64,000 nt of DNA from Citromicrobium sp. (GCA_002729695.1 PBYQ01000021.1:17053-81052); one strand, 5' to 3'. Shown: positions 39,932 to 51,024, counted from the first letter of the stretch. Translations and numbers: made by a program. Notes: generated by a model not told the origin, from the sequence alone.

Positions 39932-40720
39932 TTGAACAGACTCGAAGAAATCTGCGCCACCAAGCGCGACGAAGTCGCCGAGCGGCAGGCGCAAACAGAT
40001 GTCAGTGAATTGATCGCCCGGATCACCGCACAGGCCCCGCCGCGCGGGTTCGACGCTGCTCTGCGCAAGACCCATGCGGATCGCCGCCGCGCGCTGATCG
40101 CAGAAATCAAGAAAGCTTCGCCATCCAAGGGATTAATCCGCGAGGATTTCCATCCCGCCGACCACGCGAAGGCCTACGCAGCAGCTGGCGCAAACTGCCT
40201 CTCGGTCCTCACCGACGCGCCCTACTTCCAGGGCCACGCCGATTATCTCATCGCCGCACGCGAGGCATGCGACCTCCCTGCCCTGCGCAAGGATTTCATG
40301 GTCGACCCGTGGCAGTGCGGTGAGGCGCGCGCGATGGGTGCGGACGCGATCCTGATCATCGTAGCCGCGCTGTCAGACGCGCAGGCCACCGAAATCGAAG
40401 AGGCCGCGCTCGAACTCGGCATGGACGTGCTGGTCGAAGTCCACGACGCCGCCGAGATGGAGCGCGCGCATAAACTGAAATCGCGCCTGATCGGGGTCAA
40501 CAACCGAGATTTGCGCAGCTTCACGACCGATATCGCGACCACCGAAGCTCTGATCCCCCTCGCCCCGGAAGGCGCATTCCTTGTCTCGGAAAGCGGCATC
40601 GCCACCGCTGCGGACTGCGCGCGGCTGGAGGCGGCAGGCGCGCATGGTTTTCTCGTCGGAGAAAGCCTGATGCGGCAGGCGGATGTCGAGGCGGCGACGC
40701 GCGCGCTCCTTGCCCGATAG
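39932..40720 (+). CDS. trpC: Indole-3-glycerol-phosphate synthase
   Basis: A 262-residue TIM-barrel enzyme that closes the indole ring. The start region [18 protein letters not shown] and the catalytic Lys in [14 protein letters not shown] are present. The second block [12 protein letters not shown] and [12 protein letters not shown] complete the active site. The start is TTG at 39932, supported by GAGG eight bases upstream. No trpF domain is fused. Confidence 0.95.
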   Translation: MNRLEEICATKRDEVAERQAQTDVSELIARITAQAPPRGFDAALRKTHADRRRALIAEIKKASPSKGLIREDFHPADHAKAYAAAGANCLSVLTDAPYFQGHADYLIAAREACDLPALRKDFMVDPWQCGEARAMGADAILIIVAALSDAQATEIEEAALELGMDVLVEVHDAAEMERAHKLKSRLIGVNNRDLRSFTTDIATTEALIPLAPEGAFLVSESGIATAADCARLEAAGAHGFLVGESLMRQADVEAATRALLAR

Positions 40721-40826
40721 TCCCCGATCGGCTTTCGAGGCCCTGTCCTACACGCTTCGCTCGTGACATAATCGGCGAATGGCCCGAACCCTGCCCAACC
40801 GCCGTTCCATCGCTCCACGTCTCACC

Positions 40827-40880
40827 CCTGACAGGTATGAGAGTTTTTTCGCCCCTGGACACTGTGTCAGGTGTGTCAGG
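40827..40880. promoter_or_regulatory. TGTCAGG repeat cluster before moaC
   Basis: The 180-base trpC-moaC gap holds the palindrome GACAC-T-GTGTC (40858-40868). A tandem 9-base repeat TGTGTCAGG overlaps it (40863-40880). An inverted copy, CCTGACA, lies at 40827-40833, with a T6 run after it (40844-40849). An operator or a partial terminator is possible. Confidence 0.35.
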
Positions 40881-40900
40881 CCCCACTACGGAGCAGTCCT

Positions 40901-41383
40901 GTGAGCGGCCTCACGCATCTCGATGAATCGGGCTCTGCGCGCATGGTCGACGTCGGCCACAAGGCCGAAACCGCGCGCTCCGCCACCGCGACCGGGCGCA
41001 TCACCATGAATGCCGCCGCGCTCGCCGCGATCCGCGACGATGCCGTGCCCAAGGGCGACGTCCTTGCAGCAGCGCGCATTGCCGGGATCATGGCCGCGAA
41101 GCGGACCGGCACGCTCATCCCGCTCTGCCACCCTCTCTCGCTCGACAGCGTAAGCGTGGATTGCACCGTCGAAGACGACGGCGTGCGCGTCACCGCCACG
41201 GCCTCGCTCACCGGAAAGACCGGGGTCGAGATGGAGGCAATGGTCGCGTGCAACATCGCTCTGCTGACGATCTACGACATGGCCAAGGCGCTCGACAAAG
41301 GCATGGTCATCCAAGAAGTGCGCCTGCTCTCCAAGACCGGCGGCAAATCGGGAGACTGGCGCGCGGACGAGGCACAAGGATGA
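40901..41383 (+). CDS. moaC: Cyclic pyranopterin monophosphate synthase
   Basis: A 160-residue enzyme of molybdenum cofactor synthesis. Seen: [15 protein letters not shown], the catalytic block [13 protein letters not shown] and the later [11 protein letters not shown]. The start is GTG at 40901 with GGAG about seven bases upstream. It is coupled to moeA by an ATGA overlap. moaA, the gene for the preceding step, is not in the window. Confidence 0.95.
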   Translation: MSGLTHLDESGSARMVDVGHKAETARSATATGRITMNAAALAAIRDDAVPKGDVLAAARIAGIMAAKRTGTLIPLCHPLSLDSVSVDCTVEDDGVRVTATASLTGKTGVEMEAMVACNIALLTIYDMAKALDKGMVIQEVRLLSKTGGKSGDWRADEAQG

Positions 41384-42567
41384 GTTCGCCGCTCGAACTC
41401 GAAGACGCTCAGGCGCGGCTGCTCGACCTGCTGGCTCCGACGCCGTCGCGCCCTTTCCCGGTCGAATCCGCAGCGCAGCTGTTCCTGGCACAGCCGGTCA
41501 CTGCGCGGCGCACCCAACCCCCGACGGACCTGTCTGCGATGGATGGTTACGCCACCGTCGGCGATGGCCCGTGGGAACTGGCAGGAGAGTCGCGCGCCGG
41601 TGCGCCGTTCCCCAAGGCACCGAGCAAAGGCATGGCCGTGCGCATCTCGACCGGCGCGCAGATGCCCTTCCTCGCCGATGCGGTACTGATCCAGGAAAAT
41701 GCGCGGATCGAGGATGATCGACTGGTCGCGATCGAGCCGCCCACGCCGCGGTACATCCGCCGTGCAGGGTTCGATTTTCATGCCAGCGACACGCTGCTGG
41801 AACCCGGAGTGCGGCTGGGTGCTGCACAGATCGCGCTCGCACGCGCGGGTGGTCTGTCCCAGGTCGTGGTGTATGTTCGGCCCCGGGTCGCAGTGATCGA
41901 ATGCGGGGACGAGCTTTGCGCTGACCCCACCGACTGCCCGCCCGGCCTCATCCCTTCGACCAATGGTGCGATGCTGGGAGAAATGGCGCGCGATGCGGGC
42001 GCCCATGTCGCTCGCTACGGCCCCTTGCCGGACGATGCCGACGCGATCACGCGCACGATCCTTGAGGCAAGCGGGAATGCTGCGCTGGTGGTCATCAGCG
42101 GCGGTGCATCTGTGGGTCCGCACGATCTGGTCAAACCGGCGCTCGAAGCTGCGGGCTTCACGCTCGACTTCTGGCGGGTGGCAATCAAGCCCGGCAAGCC
42201 GCTGCTGGTGGCGCGGCGCGACGATACGGTGGTCCTCGGCCTGCCGGGCAATCCGGTATCGAGCTTCGTCACCGGGTTCCTGTTCATGCTGCCTGCGATC
42301 CTGAAGCTGGCCGGTGCGCGCGAATGCCTGCCACGGGCAATCGCGATGCCGCTTGCCGAACCGCTGCGCGAAGGTGGCGGGCGTCGCGAATTCCTGCGTG
42401 CCGCATGGAGTGGAGAGGGGGTGCGGGCTTTCCCCCAGCAGGACAGTTCGGCATTGGTCCCACTCGCGCAGGCTGACGTCCTGATCGACCGACCGCGCCA
42501 CGCCGATGCCATGGAGACGGGCGCGTTTGTTCCATGTTTTCCGCTCCGAAATGGCGCATATGCTTGA
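41380..42567 (+). CDS. moeA: Molybdopterin molybdenumtransferase
   Basis: A 395-residue enzyme that inserts molybdate into adenylylated molybdopterin. The segment [12 protein letters not shown] marks domain [16 protein letters not shown] the active-site region, and [10 protein letters not shown] the conserved motif of domain III. Length is typical. It overlaps moaC and is followed, after 76 bases with the SOS box, by lexA. Confidence 0.95.
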   Translation: MSSPLELEDAQARLLDLLAPTPSRPFPVESAAQLFLAQPVTARRTQPPTDLSAMDGYATVGDGPWELAGESRAGAPFPKAPSKGMAVRISTGAQMPFLADAVLIQENARIEDDRLVAIEPPTPRYIRRAGFDFHASDTLLEPGVRLGAAQIALARAGGLSQVVVYVRPRVAVIECGDELCADPTDCPPGLIPSTNGAMLGEMARDAGAHVARYGPLPDDADAITRTILEASGNAALVVISGGASVGPHDLVKPALEAAGFTLDFWRVAIKPGKPLLVARRDDTVVLGLPGNPVSSFVTGFLFMLPAILKLAGARECLPRAIAMPLAEPLREGGGRREFLRAAWSGEGVRAFPQQDSSALVPLAQADVLIDRPRHADAMETGAFVPCFPLRNGAYA

Positions 42568-42591
42568 CTTGTAAAAAAGGGTTGCCTAATT

Positions 42592-42606
42592 GTTCCGCAT
42601 TCGTTC
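42592..42606 (+). promoter_or_regulatory. LexA-binding SOS box
   Basis: GTTC-CGCATTC-GTTC, an exact match to the alphaproteobacterial LexA operator (GTTC-N7-GTTC), 37 bases before the lexA start. A -35 TTGACT (42564-42569) places the -10 (around 42587-42592) at the edge of the box, which fits autorepression. Confidence 0.85.
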
Positions 42607-42643
42607 GCACTGACGCGAACAGGTTACGCGGAGAGTGGACGCG

Positions 42644-43330
42644 ATGTTGACGGCCAAGCAGCATGAATTGCTCCGGTTTATCCATGATCGTCTGGAAGAG
42701 ACCGGCATCTCGCCCTCTTTCGAGGAGATGAAGGATGCGCTCGACCTCAAGAGCAAGTCGGGCGTTCACCGCCTGATTTCGGCGCTCGAGGAACGCGGTT
42801 TCATCCGCCGCCTCGCCAATCGTGCGCGTGCGTTGGAAGTGCTCAAGATGCCCGAGAGCGCGGTGGCAGGGTCGATGCCCAAGCCGGCCAACGATCTGGG
42901 CGCGCGGACGACCAGCGTACCCGCAAACATTCCCGAGGCGGCGAACGATGTGATCGACATCCCGCTCCATGGCCGGATCGCCGCCGGCGCCCCGATCGAG
43001 GCGCTGGAAGAACACCGTAGCCTGCCGGTGCCTGCCGCGCTGCTCGGCCCGGGCGAGCATTTCGCGCTGGAAGTGTCTGGCGACTCGATGATCGAAGCGG
43101 GCATTTTCGATGGGGATTACGCACTGATCCGCCGCGCCGACAGCGCACGCGATGGCGATATCGTGGTCGCGCTGGTCGACAACGAGGAAGCGACGCTCAA
43201 ATACCTTTGGCGCGAAGGCGGCCGGGTGCGGCTCGATCCGGCCAATGCCAGTTACGAACCGCAGGTCTACGATGCGCGCAGCGTTCAGGTTCAGGGCAAG
43301 CTGGCGGGGCTGCTGCGCCGCTACCACTAG
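42644..43330 (+). CDS. lexA: LexA repressor
   Basis: A 228-residue SOS repressor. The N-terminal winged helix begins [13 protein letters not shown]. Self-cleavage occurs between A114 and G115 ([10 protein letters not shown]); the catalytic pair is S148 (SGDSM) and K186 (ATLKYL). The linker (about 70-105) is longer than in E. coli, as usual here. ATG 42644 is preferred over GTG 42635: it has GGAGAG about eight bases upstream and the family's usual first residues. It overlaps comEC by four bases at the 3' end. Confidence 0.97.
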   Translation: MLTAKQHELLRFIHDRLEETGISPSFEEMKDALDLKSKSGVHRLISALEERGFIRRLANRARALEVLKMPESAVAGSMPKPANDLGARTTSVPANIPEAANDVIDIPLHGRIAAGAPIEALEEHRSLPVPAALLGPGEHFALEVSGDSMIEAGIFDGDYALIRRADSARDGDIVVALVDNEEATLKYLWREGGRVRLDPANASYEPQVYDARSVQVQGKLAGLLRRYH

Positions 43331-45591
43331 GGGCGGTTTGGCGCTGGCGGACGCGGGCGCGAGCTTTCGCTGCCCCGCCACCAGCCATGCTCGCCCTGCC
43401 CTTGCGCAACGGTTTCTACGTCGCGCGCGCCCAGACGAATCGCGAGCCCGCCAGTCTGCTCCAACATTCGTCGGTCGGCCTTGAGCCAGCGCGGGCGACA
43501 GCTCCAAGGTAGCCAGCGGTCCGCGACAACGATGTCGACCCGCGCGCAGGCCGCCGCAAGATCGCGCTCGGTCACGTATTCGCGCCCGCGCGCCAGCAGC
43601 AGGCGGTAGGTCCGGTCATCACGCTCGATCGTCGCAATGCAGAATTCCGCGCTGCACCGCGCTCCGGGCCATTGCGCCAACGGCATCGGCGGTCCGTCCA
43701 GCGCACCGAGCTCTGCCAGCGTGTCGCTGGCGTAGGAGGATCGGCTCTCGCGCAGGCTCAGCAGCGCGCCATCCTCGATGATCGCCACGTCGCGCCCATC
43801 CCGCGAGATGAGAATGTCGGGCCGCGGCGTAGCAATGGTGAGAAGGATAGCGATGGCAGCCGGGATAAAGCCCCAGAAGCGCCCCCGCCCGCTCCACAAC
43901 GCCAGCCATAACCCGCCGCCCACGAACAGGAAGAAGGGCAGCCCACCCATATGCGGTGCCAGCTTGACCGCACCGGGCTGGCTCGCCGTGAGATGCGCAA
44001 TGCCGAGCAGCAGGTCGAGCGAACTGCCTGCCAGCCACCAGACCGGACCGCCCGCTCCCACAAGGTCGAACACAAGCGCGAGCGCGATCAGCGGCATCGA
44101 GACGAAGGTGACCAGCGGAATGGCCACCATGTTGGCCAGCGCCCCGTACATCCCCGCACGGTGGAAGTGGAACAGGACGATCGGCATCAACGCAATCTCG
44201 ATCACCAGCCCGGTCACGAGCAGCATGGCACCCCCGCGCAGCGGGCGCATCCACCATGCCTCTTCGCGCGGGGCGAGAAACGCGCGCACCGGCGCGCTGT
44301 TGTGCAACGCCACGATGGCGAGGACGGCAGCAAAGCTCATCTGGAAGCTCGGGCCCACCACGCTCTCCGGCCACAGCAACAGCACGAAGCCCGCCGCCAC
44401 CGCCAGCAGGCGGAAGGTCAAAGGCTCGCGCCCCAGCGCCAGCGCAATCAGTACGAGCACGGCAGCGGTACAACTTCGCACGGTCGGCACTTCGGCACCG
44501 GTCAGCAGGGTGTACCCCAGCCCCGCCAGTGCGCCGAACGCCGCAGCGACCACCGGCAGGCGAACGCGCAGCGCCAGCCACGGCCACAGTGCGAGCAGCC
44601 TGAGCGCAAGGAAATACGCTGCCGCAATCACCGCGCTCACGTGCAAGCCGCTGATCGACAGCAGGTGGGTCAGGCCTGCATCGCGCATCGCCTCTTCGTC
44701 CGACTCAGCAATCGCGCCCCGGTCTCCGCTGGCGAAGGCCGCCGCGATTGTCCCCGCCGATCCGCCCAACTGCGAGCGCACATGGGCGGAAAGATCGCGC
44801 TGCACCTGCGTGATCCCACCCCACCCCGGCGCTGGTGGGTCGATCACCTCTATTGGCGCGACGACCGACCCGGTTGCGGCGAGCCCTTCGAACCATGCGG
44901 TCCGTGCAAAGTTGTACGCGCCGGGGACCAGCGGCGGAGCGGGCGGCATCAGCCGCGCGGTCAGACGGATCACCGCGCCCTTTTGCAATGCGGACGCAGC
45001 GTCCGGACCCGTCGTGGCGAGCGGCACGTTGACCCGCAGCTTGATCGCTTCACCCGTTTCCTGGTCGCGCGCCGCCAGTATCAGCCGGATCCTGTCTTGC
45101 GCAGGCTGCTCCTCCCGCTCGAGGATTCGCGCATTCATCGTCTGCATTTGCGGATGGTCGATCGCAGACACGCCAACGGCCTCCGAACGAGCCCAGATCA
45201 GCCCAATTCCGAAAGCTATGGCGAGCCCCGCCCCCAGCAGCGCCAGCGCCAGATCGGCGACCCGATTTACCGCCAGCAGCCATGCCCCCAAGGCCGCGAC
45301 AGCCAGCGCCAATGCGAGCGAGATCAGCCATGCCGTAACGTCGGGCAGAACAAACCACAGCGACACTCCGGCAATCGCTGCGACAACCAGCCATGGCCCC
45401 CGCTCCAGCCCGGCGCGGGCCAGTGCAGCATCCACGAGGTTTGCGAGACGGCGAGCCCATGCCACCGGACTGGACACGAGCCCGGCCACCTGCCAAAGCC
45501 GCCGCTGCGCTGCACCATTGCCCGCGCGGACCGCGAGTTCGGATCGAGTTTCGCGACCGTTCGTTGGATCACACGGGTGCTGCGTCGCCAT
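43327..45591 (-). CDS. comEC: ComEC/Rec2-family DNA-uptake channel protein
   Basis: A 754-residue polytopic inner-membrane protein of natural transformation. An N-terminal membrane pair and the DUF4131-like domain cover about 60-270. The Competence domain carries the signature SISGLHVSA and many helices. The last 150 residues resemble the C-terminal beta-lactamase-like region, but I find no HXHXDH metal-binding motif, so that domain is degenerate or shortened. The ATG at 45591 leaves 30 bases to the divergent gltX. The frame stays open to 45684, but that would overlap gltX. Confidence 0.9.
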   Translation of the reverse strand: MATQHPCDPTNGRETRSELAVRAGNGAAQRRLWQVAGLVSSPVAWARRLANLVDAALARAGLERGPWLVVAAIAGVSLWFVLPDVTAWLISLALALAVAALGAWLLAVNRVADLALALLGAGLAIAFGIGLIWARSEAVGVSAIDHPQMQTMNARILEREEQPAQDRIRLILAARDQETGEAIKLRVNVPLATTGPDAASALQKGAVIRLTARLMPPAPPLVPGAYNFARTAWFEGLAATGSVVAPIEVIDPPAPGWGGITQVQRDLSAHVRSQLGGSAGTIAAAFASGDRGAIAESDEEAMRDAGLTHLLSISGLHVSAVIAAAYFLALRLLALWPWLALRVRLPVVAAAFGALAGLGYTLLTGAEVPTVRSCTAAVLVLIALALGREPLTFRLLAVAAGFVLLLWPESVVGPSFQMSFAAVLAIVALHNSAPVRAFLAPREEAWWMRPLRGGAMLLVTGLVIEIALMPIVLFHFHRAGMYGALANMVAIPLVTFVSMPLIALALVFDLVGAGGPVWWLAGSSLDLLLGIAHLTASQPGAVKLAPHMGGLPFFLFVGGGLWLALWSGRGRFWGFIPAAIAILLTIATPRPDILISRDGRDVAIIEDGALLSLRESRSSYASDTLAELGALDGPPMPLAQWPGARCSAEFCIATIERDDRTYRLLLARGREYVTERDLAAACARVDIVVADRWLPWSCRPRWLKADRRMLEQTGGLAIRLGARDVETVAQGQGEHGWWRGSESSRPRPPAPNRP

Positions 45592-45621
45592 AATCGCGAA
45601 ATGGAAAGGAAGCACGCTTCG

Positions 45622-47067
45622 ATGGCAAGCGAAACCGGCACGATCATTACCCGCTTCGCCCCATCGCCGACCGGCTACCTGCATCTTGGCGGCGCCCGCA
45701 CCGCGCTGTTCAACTGGCTATACGCACGCCATCACGGCGGCAAGGTGCTGCTTCGGATCGAAGATACCGACGCGAAACGCTCCACCCAGGATGCGATCGA
45801 CAAGATTTTCGCCGGGCTCGAATGGCTCGGGCTCGATTTCGACGCGCCCCCGGTTTTCCAGACCGACCGGGTCGAGCGTCATGCCGAGGTGGCGCACATG
45901 CTGCTCAAGCATGGCCACGCCTATCGCTGCTATGCGACGCCGGAAGAACTGGAAGCGATGCGCGCCGAGCAGCGCGCGAACAAGCAGCCGATGCGCTACG
46001 ACGGGCGCTGGCGCGATCGCGAGCCCGGCCCCGAGCAAGAGGGAGCACCCTTCGCGGTCCGGCTGAAAGTGCCCAAGGAAGGCGAAACGAAGATCGTCGA
46101 CGAAGTCCAGGGCACGGTGACGGTCAAGAACGAAGAAATCGACGATTACATCATCCTGCGCGCCGATGGCACGCCGACTTACATGCTCGCGGTGGTGGTC
46201 GACGATCACGACATGGGCGTCACCCACGTCATCCGCGGCGACGATCACCTGAACAACGCGTTCCGCCAGCTGCCGATCTACCGCGCCATGCAGCAGATCG
46301 AAGGCGGCTGGAACGACCCCGTCTACGCGCATGTCCCGCTGATCCACGGCAGCGACGGGGCCAAGCTTTCCAAGCGCCACGGCGCGGTGGGCGTGGAAGC
46401 CTATCGGGACGAGCTGGGCGTGTTGCCCGAGGCACTGTTCAACTACCTGCTGCGCCTCGGCTGGGGCCACGGCGACCGCGAGGAAATCACGCAGGCCGAG
46501 GCGATCGAGCTATTCGATCTCGATGGCGTGGGCAGGAGCCCTGCACGCTTCGACTTGAAGAAACTGCAGAACCTGAACGGGCACTACATCCGCGAGGCGG
46601 ACGATACGCGACTGGCCGATCTCGTCGCTGCCGAGCTGGCGACGAATGGTACCGGCGATATCGATCGCGACCTGCTGGCGCGGGCCATGCCGGTGCTCAA
46701 AACGCGTGCGAAGGATACGCACGAACTGGCTGAAGACGCCCGGTTCCTCTTCGCCAAGCGCCCGCTCCAGATGACCGACAAGGCCGCCGCGCTACTCGAT
46801 GACGAGGCGCGCGTGCGGCTGGGGCAGGTTCATGCCGCGCTGGCGGATGAAACCGACTGGACGACCGATGGGCTCGAAGCGACTACCAAGGCGCTTGCGG
46901 AGCGGCTCGAGCTTGGTCTCGGGAAGCTGGCGCAGCCGCTTCGGGCGGCGCTGACCGGCTCCACGACAAGCCCCGGAATTTTCGATGTTCTCGCCCTTCT
47001 TGGAAAAGAAGAGTCGCTCGCGCGGATTGAAGCGCAGGCGGCTCGGGCAGATCAGGCACACGACTAA
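45622..47067 (+). CDS. gltX: Glutamate-tRNA ligase
   Basis: A 481-residue class I synthetase. The HIGH-type motif is in [19 protein letters not shown]; the KMSKS-type motif is [10 protein letters not shown] 45622 ([12 protein letters not shown]) is preferred over ATG 45601, which has no Shine-Dalgarno; AAGGA lies 12 bases before 45622. The next gene, gltA, starts 11 bases after the stop, so the two are probably cotranscribed. Confidence 0.96.
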   Translation: MASETGTIITRFAPSPTGYLHLGGARTALFNWLYARHHGGKVLLRIEDTDAKRSTQDAIDKIFAGLEWLGLDFDAPPVFQTDRVERHAEVAHMLLKHGHAYRCYATPEELEAMRAEQRANKQPMRYDGRWRDREPGPEQEGAPFAVRLKVPKEGETKIVDEVQGTVTVKNEEIDDYIILRADGTPTYMLAVVVDDHDMGVTHVIRGDDHLNNAFRQLPIYRAMQQIEGGWNDPVYAHVPLIHGSDGAKLSKRHGAVGVEAYRDELGVLPEALFNYLLRLGWGHGDREEITQAEAIELFDLDGVGRSPARFDLKKLQNLNGHYIREADDTRLADLVAAELATNGTGDIDRDLLARAMPVLKTRAKDTHELAEDARFLFAKRPLQMTDKAAALLDDEARVRLGQVHAALADETDWTTDGLEATTKALAERLELGLGKLAQPLRAALTGSTTSPGIFDVLALLGKEESLARIEAQAARADQAHD

Positions 47068-47078
47068 GGAGAACCCCC

Positions 47079-48365
47079 ATGGCGGACAACACCGCGAAGC
47101 TGGATATTGCCGGAACCACGCAGGAATTCCCGATCATGGAAGGGAGCTGCGGCCCCGAAGTGATGGACATCCGCAAGTTCTACGGCAGCACCGGAAAGTT
47201 CACCTACGATCCCGGATTCAAGTCCACGGCGTCGTGTGAAAGCGCGCTGACCTTCATTGATGGCGAAGAAGGCGTGCTGCTCCACCGCGGTTATCCGATC
47301 GGGCAGCTGGCCGAACATTCCAGCTTCATGGAAGTGTCCTACCTGCTGCTGAACGGCGAGCTGCCCTCGGCCAGCGAGCTGGACGACTTCACCTACACGA
47401 TCACTCGCCACACGATGCTGCACGAGCAGCTGATGACGTTCTATCGCGGTTTCCGCCGCGATGCGCACCCGATGGCGATCATGTGCGGCGTGGTCGGCGC
47501 GCTATCGGCCTTCTACCACGACAGCACCGACATCGCGGACCCGGAACATCGCAAAATTTCCAGCCACCGCCTGATCGCCAAGATGCCGACGATCGCGGCG
47601 ATGGCCTACAAGTATTCGATCGGCCAGCCTTTCATGCAACCGGATAACTCACTCAGCTACACGGGCAATTTCCTGCGCATGACCTTCGGCGTGCCGGCGG
47701 AGCCTTACGAGGTGGTTCCCGAGGTCGAAAAGGCGATGGACCGGATCTTCATCCTCCACGCCGACCACGAACAGAACGCCTCGACCAGCACCGTGCGCCT
47801 CGCCGGTTCGTCGGGTGCGAACCCGTTTGCTTGCATCTCCGCCGGGATCGCGTGCCTGTGGGGCCCCGCGCACGGCGGTGCCAACGAGGCCGCGCTCAAC
47901 ATGTTGCGCGAGATCGGCCGTCCGGAGAACATCCCGCATTATATCGAGCGCGCGAAGGACAAGGACGATCCGTTCCGCCTGATGGGCTTCGGCCACCGCG
48001 TGTACAAGAACTACGACCCGCGCGCGACCGTGATGCAGAAGACCGTGCGCGAAGTGTTCGAAGCGCTGAAGGTGGACGATCCCGTGTTCGAAACCGCTCT
48101 GCGGCTTGAAGAAATGGCGCTGAACGACGACTACTTCATCGAGAAGAAGCTGTTCCCGAACGTCGATTTCTACTCGGGCATCATCCTCTCGGCGATCGGT
48201 TTCCCGACCACCATGTTCACCGCGCTGTTCGCCCTCGCCCGTACCGTGGGCTGGGTCGCGCAGTGGAACGAGATGATTTCCGACCCCGCGCAGGTCATCG
48301 GCCGTCCGCGTCAGCTTTACACCGGCCCGACCGAACGCGATTACGTGCCGGTCGACAAGCGCTAA
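47079..48365 (+). CDS. gltA: Citrate synthase
   Basis: A 428-residue type II hexameric citrate synthase, the first step of the TCA cycle. Active-site segments are the His in [14 protein letters not shown], the His in [13 protein letters not shown], and the Asp near NVDFYSGI. The start has AAGGAG seven bases upstream, overlapping the gltX stop. Confidence 0.97.
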   Translation: MADNTAKLDIAGTTQEFPIMEGSCGPEVMDIRKFYGSTGKFTYDPGFKSTASCESALTFIDGEEGVLLHRGYPIGQLAEHSSFMEVSYLLLNGELPSASELDDFTYTITRHTMLHEQLMTFYRGFRRDAHPMAIMCGVVGALSAFYHDSTDIADPEHRKISSHRLIAKMPTIAAMAYKYSIGQPFMQPDNSLSYTGNFLRMTFGVPAEPYEVVPEVEKAMDRIFILHADHEQNASTSTVRLAGSSGANPFACISAGIACLWGPAHGGANEAALNMLREIGRPENIPHYIERAKDKDDPFRLMGFGHRVYKNYDPRATVMQKTVREVFEALKVDDPVFETALRLEEMALNDDYFIEKKLFPNVDFYSGIILSAIGFPTTMFTALFALARTVGWVAQWNEMISDPAQVIGRPRQLYTGPTERDYVPVDKR

Positions 48366-48401
48366 GATAGCAGGCGCCGATCCAATCGGTGCTGAGATAA
48401 C

Positions 48402-48424
48402 CGGGCCAGGCACTGCCTGGCCCG
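48402..48424 (+). terminator. Hairpin after gltA
   Basis: 9-bp perfect stem CGGGCCAGG / CCTGGCCCG over a 5-base loop, 36 bases past the gltA stop. No T-run follows, so it may stabilise the mRNA end rather than terminate. Confidence 0.45.
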
Positions 48425-48463
48425 CACTTCCCGGGGTGCAAAGAGCCTTACGCTCCCGGCAGC

Positions 48464-49846
48464 TTAGGCGCGTGCATTCCCGATCGGAACGGAGAGCGTG
48501 AAGGTCGCGCCCTCCCCCGGCCTGCTTTGCAGGGTCAGATCGCCGCCCATCGCGTGCGCAAGCCGCTTCGAAATGTAGAGCCCGAGCCCCGAGCCGCCGC
48601 CGCCGCTGCGGCCCAGACGTTCGAACTTGTTGAACACGATCCGCTGCGCCTGCTCGTCGAGCCCCGGCCCCTCGTCACGCACGGACACGTGTGCCTTCGC
48701 GCCGTCGCTGCCCAACGCGATGGTGATCGTCGAACCTTCGGGCGAATAGCGGATGGCATTGCCGACCAGGTTCAGCAGCACCTGCAGCACCCGGCGAAAT
48801 TCCGCGGTCGCAGGCTGCGTGGCTCCTTGCGGGGGCACGGCGATGGTGATGCGCTTCTCCTGTGCACGGACCGCCAGGATACCCGCCGCGCGCTGGGCGA
48901 CATCGGCCAGGTCGATGGCGTCGGGGGCTGCGCGAAAGCCGTCGGATTCGACCACTTCGGGGTCGGTCAGGTCGTCCACCAGCGAAAGCAGGTGCTGGCC
49001 CGCGTTGACGATGTCGCGCGCATAATCGCTGTACTCGTCGCCGATCGGCCCCGCGAGACGCGAGCGGATTGTCTCTGCATTGGCCACGATGCGGGCAATC
49101 GGCTGCCGCAGGATCGGCGTGAGATCGCGACCGATGGAGGCTCCATCCTCGGCACGGCGATCGCGCCGTTCGGTACGGTGAACCCACGCGCGGTTGGCGA
49201 TCAGGTACAGCTCGAAACCTTGCGATCCGGGCGTCGGCTCGCCCAGCGGTATCAACCGCGCGGTCCAGTTGCGCGGACTGCCGTCGATGACGACGCGTGC
49301 CTGGTCGAGCAACCTCCAGTGGAGCGGCTGCGCGTGCTGGCTGCCGTCGATCTGGACGAAATCGGTCCACACCTTGCCGAGGTTCTCGCTCATCCGGGCA
49401 TAGAGAGGCTGCAGGTCCTCCGCTTCGGTATGAACCGTCAGCACCCGCTGGTCCGGGTCGAGCCGCGCGTGCAGCTCGGCCAGCGCATCGTCGATCGCAT
49501 CGCGGCGCTGGGCCGCATCGTCGTCACGCTCCACCGGCGGCGGGCTTGCCTGCCACGTCACGATGCCGATCGAACAGCCCGTATCGCGGCTCTCCCCCTG
49601 ATCGCCGGGCACGATTTCCATCCATGCCTTGATCCGGTCGCTGCCGTCGTAGGCGTGAATCGTGCGCCCTAGGCGCAGGTTCGTGCGGCGCGCCTTGCGC
49701 ACCTGTTCGCGCAGCTCGGGAATCGCGATCGTCCCGGGAATTTCACCCCCGCAACGGCGCTGCAACGCCGCCAGAGGCTCGTCGGCGGCCACGAGGCGGT
49801 CGTTTGCGTCGGTGTGCGCGTGCGCAATATACGTCTGCTCTTCCAT
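48464..49846 (-). CDS. Histidine-kinase-like protein without the phosphoacceptor His
   Basis: A 460-residue soluble protein. PAS-like sensory regions cover about 1-100 and 140-230. A dimerisation-helix region follows (residues 238-295), with the pattern GPIGDEYSDYARDIVNAGQH typical of PleC/DivJ-type kinases. Where those read SHELRTPL, this reads TPILRQPI: the His position is Pro (P244). The ATPase part is intact: N-box NLVGNAIRYSPEG (359-371), DEGPGLD (391-397) and GSGLGLYISKRLAHAMGG (419-436). It could be a pseudokinase, or a regulator in the manner of DivL, which has Tyr at this site. It begins five bases after the upstream gene. Confidence 0.85.
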   Translation of the reverse strand: MEEQTYIAHAHTDANDRLVAADEPLAALQRRCGGEIPGTIAIPELREQVRKARRTNLRLGRTIHAYDGSDRIKAWMEIVPGDQGESRDTGCSIGIVTWQASPPPVERDDDAAQRRDAIDDALAELHARLDPDQRVLTVHTEAEDLQPLYARMSENLGKVWTDFVQIDGSQHAQPLHWRLLDQARVVIDGSPRNWTARLIPLGEPTPGSQGFELYLIANRAWVHRTERRDRRAEDGASIGRDLTPILRQPIARIVANAETIRSRLAGPIGDEYSDYARDIVNAGQHLLSLVDDLTDPEVVESDGFRAAPDAIDLADVAQRAAGILAVRAQEKRITIAVPPQGATQPATAEFRRVLQVLLNLVGNAIRYSPEGSTITIALGSDGAKAHVSVRDEGPGLDEQAQRIVFNKFERLGRSGGGGSGLGLYISKRLAHAMGGDLTLQSRPGEGATFTLSVPIGNARA

Positions 49847-49851
49847 CGTCC

Positions 49852-50841
49852 CTACTCGGCATGCCCGAAGGGCGAAGATTCGAGAAGCGCGCGTGCATCC
49901 GCGCGGCTGACCTGCCCGATTGCGGCAGGCATCGTCGCATCGGGATGCAGGCAGCGCAGCTGCGCGCGAGTTTCCGCAGGGCTGAGCCCCGCAGCGCGCA
50001 GCGAAAGCGCAAACCGCACCAGTTGGCGATCATTGGTCGACACCACGGCGATGTCGCGATCCTGCCCCGCCTTGTGCGCAAGCGTGGTGAGGAACAGTGC
50101 GGCACCTGCATGGGTCAGCGACAGCGCCACATCGGCACGCGCGCCAAGGCCCGCCGCCGTGCGCTCGAGCAAAGAGAGTCGTGCCTCGTTCTCCGCCCGC
50201 ATCTGCCGAATGCGCGCCTCGACGCTGCCGGCCAGATCGTCGCTCAGATCCTCTCGCTGGCGCCGCCAGACCGAAATGAAGTTGGCGAACTGTTCTTCCG
50301 GCAGCTCTGCCAGCGGCATTTCCATGCGCTTCTGCTGTTCGATGAAACGCGCCTGAGCCGCCAGGGTACCCATCGCCGCATCGGACAATTGCGCGTCACC
50401 CGTTGCGATCAGCGATTGCAGCAGCGGCGACAGGATCGGATCGATCCCGTTGCGCGTGCGTAACCGGTCGGCCAGCTGCCACTCGATCGAGAGCGCATGA
50501 CAATGGCCGAGGAAGCCTGCATGGCGCGCCAGCTCTTCGGCAAGCGTGTCTGCCCGCGCCTCCGCATAGGCGAACACATCGTTGGCGCCGATTTCCTCCG
50601 CTTCGACCCTGAGCAGCCGGTACGACGCGCTGCGGAGCATTCCGCGCACGCGCGCGACAATCGAATCGCTGAAGAGCGAGCGGTCCTGGGTATTGAGGAA
50701 ATGGGTGAGGACGGGGGTTAGCGTAGACAGCGCCATATCCCCGCGCGCCAATTCGGCACGCAGGGACGCGTCAACCTGCTGGTCGGCGTGCATCGATTCG
50801 GGGATCGCATCCGGCACGCTGGTCATCTGACTTTCTGTCAC
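49852..50841 (-). CDS. Hypothetical helical protein, cotranscribed with the kinase-like gene
   Basis: A 329-residue soluble protein with no domain I can name. It is almost all helical, Ala/Leu/Arg/Glu-rich, with no signal peptide or membrane helix. It could be a HEAT-like or DUF2336-type repeat protein, but I am not sure. The stop lies five bases from the kinase-like gene, so the two are coupled and may work together. The start is GTG at 50841 (AAGGA only two bases away); ATG 50826 is the alternative. Confidence 0.75.
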   Translation of the reverse strand: MTESQMTSVPDAIPESMHADQQVDASLRAELARGDMALSTLTPVLTHFLNTQDRSLFSDSIVARVRGMLRSASYRLLRVEAEEIGANDVFAYAEARADTLAEELARHAGFLGHCHALSIEWQLADRLRTRNGIDPILSPLLQSLIATGDAQLSDAAMGTLAAQARFIEQQKRMEMPLAELPEEQFANFISVWRRQREDLSDDLAGSVEARIRQMRAENEARLSLLERTAAGLGARADVALSLTHAGAALFLTTLAHKAGQDRDIAVVSTNDRQLVRFALSLRAAGLSPAETRAQLRCLHPDATMPAAIGQVSRADARALLESSPFGHAE

Positions 50842-51024
50842 CGTCCTTGCTTAGCCTGCTATCGTTAAGGGCGAATTATCCCTGATCGAAAGCGCGCATT
50901 CCCTTAGCACATGTAGAGAAGCAGCGCAGGCCCTGCATCATCGTGCCTGTGCATCTTTCGATATACCGGAATTTAGGATGATTTCGCTGCGATCCAATCG
51001 GTCGATCGCAAGCACAATAGCAGG

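Noticed and set aside
43778..45600. Long plus-strand frames across comEC, including the upstream part of the gltX frame
   Set aside because: Ser/Arg-rich shadow of comEC; gltX begins at 45622.
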